Part shown: one piece after another, positions 59,809 to 64,000 of the stretch
How the letters are laid out: each line of letters starts with the position of its first letter
Position numbering within the stretch: position 1 is the stretch's first letter
Source: Bermanella sp034110565
GTDB lineage: Bacteria; Pseudomonadota; Gammaproteobacteria; Pseudomonadales; Oceanobacteraceae
Length of the DNA stretch: 64,000 bases
Assembly: GCA_034110565.1 (NCBI GenBank)
Contig: JAWUYY010000030.1
Span: forward strand, 1-64,000
Direction of reading: 5' to 3'
Program-made: the position numbers and the translations under genes
The notes under the pieces: model-generated
The model's database searches: none
What the model saw: the letters and a program-made list of their open reading frames with translations, nothing else
What the model was told of the DNA's origin: nothing

Positions 59809-61818
59809 TTACTGACGCCCGCGTAAGGTATCCGTCGCTTTATTGATCCATTTTTTAGCCGCATCCAATGTGTGGCTATCTTCAAATAAACGGCGTATCG
59901 CTTTTAGCTGTTGTTCGAACATGCCGGGTTTATGCAGGTCTTCTGGTTTTTCATTAGGACCCAGTGGCAGGATATGTTCAAAGTAAGTGCCACTTAAAAA
60001 GTGTCTTAATAACCCCTCACCTAAGAAAGGTTCGTCACTATTAAGTGTACGGGCTGCACGCAGTAAGCGTCGAATATCATATTGCCCCGGATAGATATCG
60101 GGTACTTGTTTTTTAATACCCAGCAAGGTGTACACGCCTGTTCTGGCAGTTCTTACTGAGCTTTCTAAGGTAAATACCACATCGTTATGGGTTTCTACAA
60201 ACTGCCCAAGCAATGCAAGATTTTGACTACCCGCGGGTACAGTCCAAGGGCGATCACCTTTGGCGCGCGGCATGAACTGCCCCGTAATATAAGGCATTAA
60301 TGCAATGCGCACTTTCGTAGCGTCGATGATGCTATCTACCTCATCAATTAAACCAAGGTGGTAACACATCTCTGTGAGTACTTCATTGCCAGTACAATCG
60401 GGCATGGCTTTTTTAACGTAATTACCGAGCTTATCCATAAGCAAGCCATAAACCCAAATAACAATCACATCTTTCGGCTGGTCAGGAAAATGTGGTTGAC
60501 GGTTAACGGTAAAGCTCATCAGCCAATTTGAATCGGTAAAAGTAATAATGCCACCTGTCACGGTTTTCCCTGAATAAGGATCGTTAACCGATAATTCTTT
60601 CAGCTTGTCCATTAACGGTGATGGTTTGCACGTTAACGTAACCGACTCCCATGTAGAAGCTGCTACATTGCCATAGAATTTTTCTGGACGCCCAAAAAGA
60701 GGGGATTTTTTTGCGAGATTTTTCCACAACTCCCAACCTGAACTAGTGCTCCCTTGATCATCTACTTTTAACTCAGGAACGGTATCGCCATCGGCATAAG
60801 CGGTGTCTTCAACGATAGAGCCTGTGGTAACAAAAACTAAATCACGAGCATTAATATCGATCTTTTTCTCATTATTTTTAGTGAGGTACTTGATTGATTT
60901 AGTCGTCATGGTGTCACTTTGAGTCGTTATTTCTAAATCAGTGACCCTAGTATTTATTTTAAAATGAACACCCTTGTCTTTTAACCAATCTTTTAATGGA
61001 CGCACAAAACTGTCGTATTGATTATATTTCGGAAACACAAGTGAGGTCATATCATTCAGGCCATCCATTAAATGGAGGAAGCGATGCATGTATAACTTCA
61101 TTTCTAATACGGAGTGCCAGTTTTGGAACGCAAACATAGTGCGCCAAAATGTATAAAAATTAGTATTTAAAAAACCTTCACTAAACCATTGCTCTACCGT
61201 GATGTCATCTAAATCTTCTTTGCGAGCCATTAACAGTTTAACCAGCTCCACTTGCTGTAACTTGCTTAGATCCATGGTGGAGGAGTCTTTAATTTGACCT
61301 TGTTTTTCAAGCAAGCGCGCTTTTGACCAGTTTTTATCTGCATCATTAACAATGCGATATTCATCTAAAACGGTGAACGGTTTTGGTAGCTCTAGTGCTG
61401 GAATTTCAGAAAATACATCCCAGAAATTTTGGTAGGTCATTTCCATTTCTCGACCACCACGCACAATGTAACCTTGCTCGGCGTTACCTGCCCCGTCTAG
61501 TGCGCCACCTTCTACATCCCCTTCTTCAAGAAAAGTAATGTTTTTCGCTGGCATGTGGCCATCACGAATTAAAAAGAACGCAGCCGACAAACCCGCTAAG
61601 CCACTACCAATAATGTATGCCTTTCGGTCCGCCACGCCTTCTGTGGGCAAAGGTCGGTTATTGGTATAGCTACCATGAAGATCAGCCGGAGGCTGTAATG
61701 TATCCATCCCGTTGTGCAGTCGAGCATCCGAAGCATCGGGCGTAACGTCGACTACTTGGGCAGCTACGGCGTCAATATGGGTTTTTAGGCGTGAGTTCTT
61801 GAGGTCTTGATGGGTCAT
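59809..61818 (-). CDS. ohyA: Oleate hydratase (MCRA family)
   Basis: This FAD-dependent enzyme adds water to the cis-9 double bond of oleate to give 10-hydroxystearate, often as fatty acid detoxification. From ATG 61818 the 669-residue sequence has the FAD motif YIIGSGLAGLSAAFFLIRDG (about 68-87), FLEEGDVEGGALDG, and the catalytic-region GGREMEMTYQNFWD (about 121-134). The start follows GGAGG seven bases upstream; the frame extends further but without family similarity. Residues 1-60 precede the FAD domain as an unusually long N-terminal extension. It is followed on the same strand, upstream, by the yegD gene. Confidence 0.95.
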   Translation of the reverse strand: MTHQDLKNSRLKTHIDAVAAQVVDVTPDASDARLHNGMDTLQPPADLHGSYTNNRPLPTEGVADRKAYIIGSGLAGLSAAFFLIRDGHMPAKNITFLEEGDVEGGALDGAGNAEQGYIVRGGREMEMTYQNFWDVFSEIPALELPKPFTVLDEYRIVNDADKNWSKARLLEKQGQIKDSSTMDLSKLQQVELVKLLMARKEDLDDITVEQWFSEGFLNTNFYTFWRTMFAFQNWHSVLEMKLYMHRFLHLMDGLNDMTSLVFPKYNQYDSFVRPLKDWLKDKGVHFKINTRVTDLEITTQSDTMTTKSIKYLTKNNEKKIDINARDLVFVTTGSIVEDTAYADGDTVPELKVDDQGSTSSGWELWKNLAKKSPLFGRPEKFYGNVAASTWESVTLTCKPSPLMDKLKELSVNDPYSGKTVTGGIITFTDSNWLMSFTVNRQPHFPDQPKDVIVIWVYGLLMDKLGNYVKKAMPDCTGNEVLTEMCYHLGLIDEVDSIIDATKVRIALMPYITGQFMPRAKGDRPWTVPAGSQNLALLGQFVETHNDVVFTLESSVRTARTGVYTLLGIKKQVPDIYPGQYDIRRLLRAARTLNSDEPFLGEGLLRHFLSGTYFEHILPLGPNEKPEDLHKPGMFEQQLKAIRRLFEDSHTLDAAKKWINKATDTLRGRQ

Positions 61819-61985
61819 GTAAGGTCCTCCATAGGAACCAAGTGGAACTAAAGTACCAACTACTATTATATAATAGCTTAGCTCAGCGTTAATACATTGA
61901 TTCAGCTCAATAGATCTCAAGGAAGTACATAGGTCAATGCACGATCAACCCACCAGACATAACGCTTTAGCTAAACATAAAGAGA

Positions 61986-63353
61986 CTAGCTAAACACTTT
62001 TCCCGACCACACGGTCAAGCCTGACGCCACACTGCCAAAGTGGTCGCCATCGACCACATCAATATCACCCAATTTTTCTTGAATGGCTTGGCGAATAATC
62101 GGCGACTGTCCGGAACCTCCTGTCACATAGACGAGATCTGGTTGGGTGCCTGCCTGTTTAATTGTATCTTCCATTAAAGTCATCATTTTAGTTAAAGGAC
62201 GATCGATGGTATTGGCAAGTTGCTCGCGAGAGACATCACAGCCTAGGTTTTCCTCCAAGTAGCTTAAGTCGACATGGGTTCTTTGAGTGTTAGATAATGC
62301 AATCTTGGTTTGCTCAGCGCTGCGCACCAGATGATTATTTTGTTTTTCATCCCGCATGCCTATAAAACGCCTCAGCAAATTAGGTTCACTGGTATCACGC
62401 AATAATTGCTGTAATAAGGCAGTAGTACTTTTATCGTTAAACGCCGACTGTGCACCCACGTCATTGGTACGCACCGCATCCCAAAAAGTCTGGGTAGGCA
62501 TAGGCAAACCACTTTTAAGGTTAGACAACATGCCAAACAAAGGCATTAGGTGTTGACCTGCCAACTGAATATCTAAGTCGTTGCCACCAATACGCTCGCC
62601 CGTATGACCAATAAAATCTTGCTCTCGCTCATTTTTATTTTTATGGTTTGGTCCCATTAGCACCATAGCGCAGTCCGTAGTACCACCACCGATATCCATA
62701 ACTAATACCGTTTTATCCTCTGTAAGGTTCTGTTCATAACTTAAAGCAGCACCTATTGGTTCGTATAGAAACTCAACCTCCTGAAAGCCTGCACGTTTTG
62801 CCGCATTAGTTAAAATATGAATGGCTTGTTGGTTACTTTTCTCTGCATTTAAACCTTGAAAATTGACCGGACGACCGATAACTGTATGAGTGATCTCTTG
62901 CTGTGTAATGACTTGTGAACGTTGTTTCACGGCCATCATCATAGCCGTAACAATATCTTCGAAAAAATGAATAGCCGAGTTACTTAAACCGCTCGCGCCT
63001 AAAAACGACTTAGGGGATTTGACAAAATAACCTTCACCTGGCCACGCAAAGTATTCTTCTAATGCAGCATTACCCACAAATAGGCTTGTTTCATCGGCAC
63101 CAAAGCCTTCTTCATCACGAACCCGGCGTGCACGACTCAAAGCCATACGGCGTTGCTCTATAAAGGCTTGCCTGTCTTGGGGGTTGGATATTTGAAGGGC
63201 GACTTGCTCAGTGATTAATTCACGATCAAGTGCGTACAGCGTGGACGGCATAAAGGCTTTGCCATTCTCAATGGGCAATAATCGAACCTGCTGTGTATCC
63301 GACATCACGCCCATGGCACAGTTAGATGTACCAAAATCAAAGCCTGTGATCAT
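61986..63353 (-). CDS. yegD: Hsp70-family protein YegD
   Basis: The 455-residue protein is an actin/Hsp70 nucleotide-binding domain with phosphate loops GFDFGTSNCAMGV (about 4-16), VMDIGGGTTDCAM (about 219-231) and the adenosine motif VTGGSGQSPII (about 413-423). It lacks the substrate-binding domain of DnaK, as YegD does. The role is unknown but is usually described as a putative chaperone. It lies 167 bases upstream of ohyA on the same strand, without a clear terminator between. Confidence 0.9.
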   Translation of the reverse strand: MITGFDFGTSNCAMGVMSDTQQVRLLPIENGKAFMPSTLYALDRELITEQVALQISNPQDRQAFIEQRRMALSRARRVRDEEGFGADETSLFVGNAALEEYFAWPGEGYFVKSPKSFLGASGLSNSAIHFFEDIVTAMMMAVKQRSQVITQQEITHTVIGRPVNFQGLNAEKSNQQAIHILTNAAKRAGFQEVEFLYEPIGAALSYEQNLTEDKTVLVMDIGGGTTDCAMVLMGPNHKNKNEREQDFIGHTGERIGGNDLDIQLAGQHLMPLFGMLSNLKSGLPMPTQTFWDAVRTNDVGAQSAFNDKSTTALLQQLLRDTSEPNLLRRFIGMRDEKQNNHLVRSAEQTKIALSNTQRTHVDLSYLEENLGCDVSREQLANTIDRPLTKMMTLMEDTIKQAGTQPDLVYVTGGSGQSPIIRQAIQEKLGDIDVVDGDHFGSVASGLTVWSGKVFS

Positions 63354-63447
63354 GCCTGTCTCTCTATGTAAAAATTAGAAAGTGGCGAAAATTAGCATAT
63401 TAAACAAGTAGGAGCTAGCAAAGAGATAAATACAATTATTTAAACCA

Positions 63448-63465
63448 AGCGGCCAAAAGACCGCT
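63448..63465 (-). terminator. Weak terminator after the fatty acid hydroxylase gene
   Basis: On the minus strand AGCGGTC and GGCCGCT pair (one G-U) around TTTT just after the stop at 63470, followed by TGGTTTAAAT, a poor T-run. Confidence 0.45.
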
Positions 63466-63469
63466 CATA

Positions 63470-64000
63470 TTAACCTTTAAAAGTAAACGGAAAGGCTTGC
63501 TGCTTTAAAAAACCGTCGGGGACATAATCCCCTTTCACACCATAATGATCAGGCCATTCTTTTTGGCCACGCACAGCGGTGCCTAAAATATAATCAATAA
63601 ATGAAAAGTGGGCGGCATAGTTTTTATCAATCGCCGCCTCATCAGAAGCATGATGCCAATGATGAAACTGCGGTGTTACAAAAATATATTTAAGCGGCCC
63701 AAAATTAATTTTCACATTGGCATGATTAAACACCGCCTGAAATCCCACTATAATCACGTAGGTATCAATCACTGCCTTATCAAAGCCTAACAAGAAAATA
63801 GGCGTTAATACCATTGAGCGTGTAATCAGTAACTCTATAATATGCTGACGAGAACCCGCTAACCAGTCCATGTGTTTGACACTGTGGTGCACTGAATGTA
63901 AACGCCAGAACAACGGCACTTCGTGATAAATACGATGAAAAATATACTGGGCTAAATCAGCAACCAGTAAAATTAAGAACAATTGCAGCGGAAACCATAA
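63470..64000 (-). CDS. Fatty acid hydroxylase / sterol desaturase family protein (partial at window end)
   Basis: The frame is open to the window end, so the N-terminal part lies outside. The visible 176 residues contain three of the diiron histidine clusters, HRIYH, HSVHH and HHWHHAS, plus hydrophobic segments of the membrane-bound fatty acid hydroxylase superfamily. The final block HYGVKGDYVPDGFLKQQAFPF is typical. It likely hydroxylates or desaturates a membrane lipid or sterol-like substrate; which one cannot be told. It is near ohyA and yegD on the same strand but a co-transcript is not proven. Confidence 0.88.
   Translation of the reverse strand, partial: LWFPLQLFLILLVADLAQYIFHRIYHEVPLFWRLHSVHHSVKHMDWLAGSRQHIIELLITRSMVLTPIFLLGFDKAVIDTYVIIVGFQAVFNHANVKINFGPLKYIFVTPQFHHWHHASDEAAIDKNYAAHFSFIDYILGTAVRGQKEWPDHYGVKGDYVPDGFLKQQAFPFTFKG

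Noticed and set aside
1..64000. Mobile elements, CRISPR arrays, tRNA or rRNA genes
   Set aside because: No transposase or integrase, no direct-repeat/spacer pattern, and no recognisable tRNA cloverleaf or rRNA segment was seen on reading; a covariance-model scan was not possible.

Overview
The window looks like chromosome of a moderately AT-rich marine gammaproteobacterium. The recC-recB-recD operon, RNase II, TcdA, GcvT/H/P, RlmF, TrmN6, Bax, MobA and MoeB all read as gammaproteobacterial. Oleate hydratase, a DUF1329 protein and the beta-helix/diheme cytochrome set suggest an Oceanospirillales-like, lipid- or hydrocarbon-associated lineage (inference; no rRNA or other taxonomic marker was seen). 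I found no tRNA, rRNA, CRISPR array, insertion sequence or prophage.

Layout. (1) 0.5-13.1 kb: five same-strand genes behind one recognisable promoter with a CRP-like site. They encode four exported proteins built from DUF11-type beta-sandwich modules (1202, 334, 153 and 379 aa) and a 2001-aa protein that combines a DUF11 module, an OmpA-type peptidoglycan-binding domain, an Ig-like domain and a C-terminal outer-membrane barrel-like region. This is the best candidate for a little-described system: a cell-surface assembly whose barrel protein may export, anchor or display its partners. (2) 13.2-22.4 kb: housekeeping genes in mixed orientation (mobA, a TrhA/hemolysin III protein, a FrnE-like DsbA protein, beta-carbonic anhydrase, moeB, a large lipoprotein, RNase II, a spermidine-synthase-like protein, tcdA). 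(3) 22.7-29.2 kb: an AraC regulator, a beta-helix lipoprotein, two paralogous diheme cytochrome c lipoproteins and a LysR regulator. This matches the known but functionally uncharacterised TIGR03805/TIGR03806 pair, here with a duplicated cytochrome. (4) 29.3-37.5 kb: a ferritin-like small protein, a methyltransferase coupled to a MltC-like lytic transglycosylase, a DUF1329 protein, TatD, TrmN6, Bax and RlmF. (5) 37.5-46.9 kb: recC-recB-recD-msrA-rlmF, tightly packed with 4-nt overlaps or TAATG coupling at most junctions. (6) 47.0-57.3 kb: a free-standing Hpt protein, an HCCA-isomerase-like protein, an exported protein, and the glycine cleavage genes gcvT, gcvH and gcvP. A terminator and a large hybrid sensor kinase lie between gcvH and gcvP. 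(7) 57.4-64 kb: a ZIP metal transporter, a GNAT acetyltransferase remnant, small hypothetical proteins, a YkgJ-type cysteine-cluster protein, oleate hydratase, a YegD-type Hsp70 and a fatty acid hydroxylase/sterol desaturase cut by the window edge.

Start codons were re-chosen by Shine-Dalgarno spacing, signal peptides and family N-termini, so several genes begin inside the longest open frame. Family names are from recognition of the translated sequences, not from database searches.
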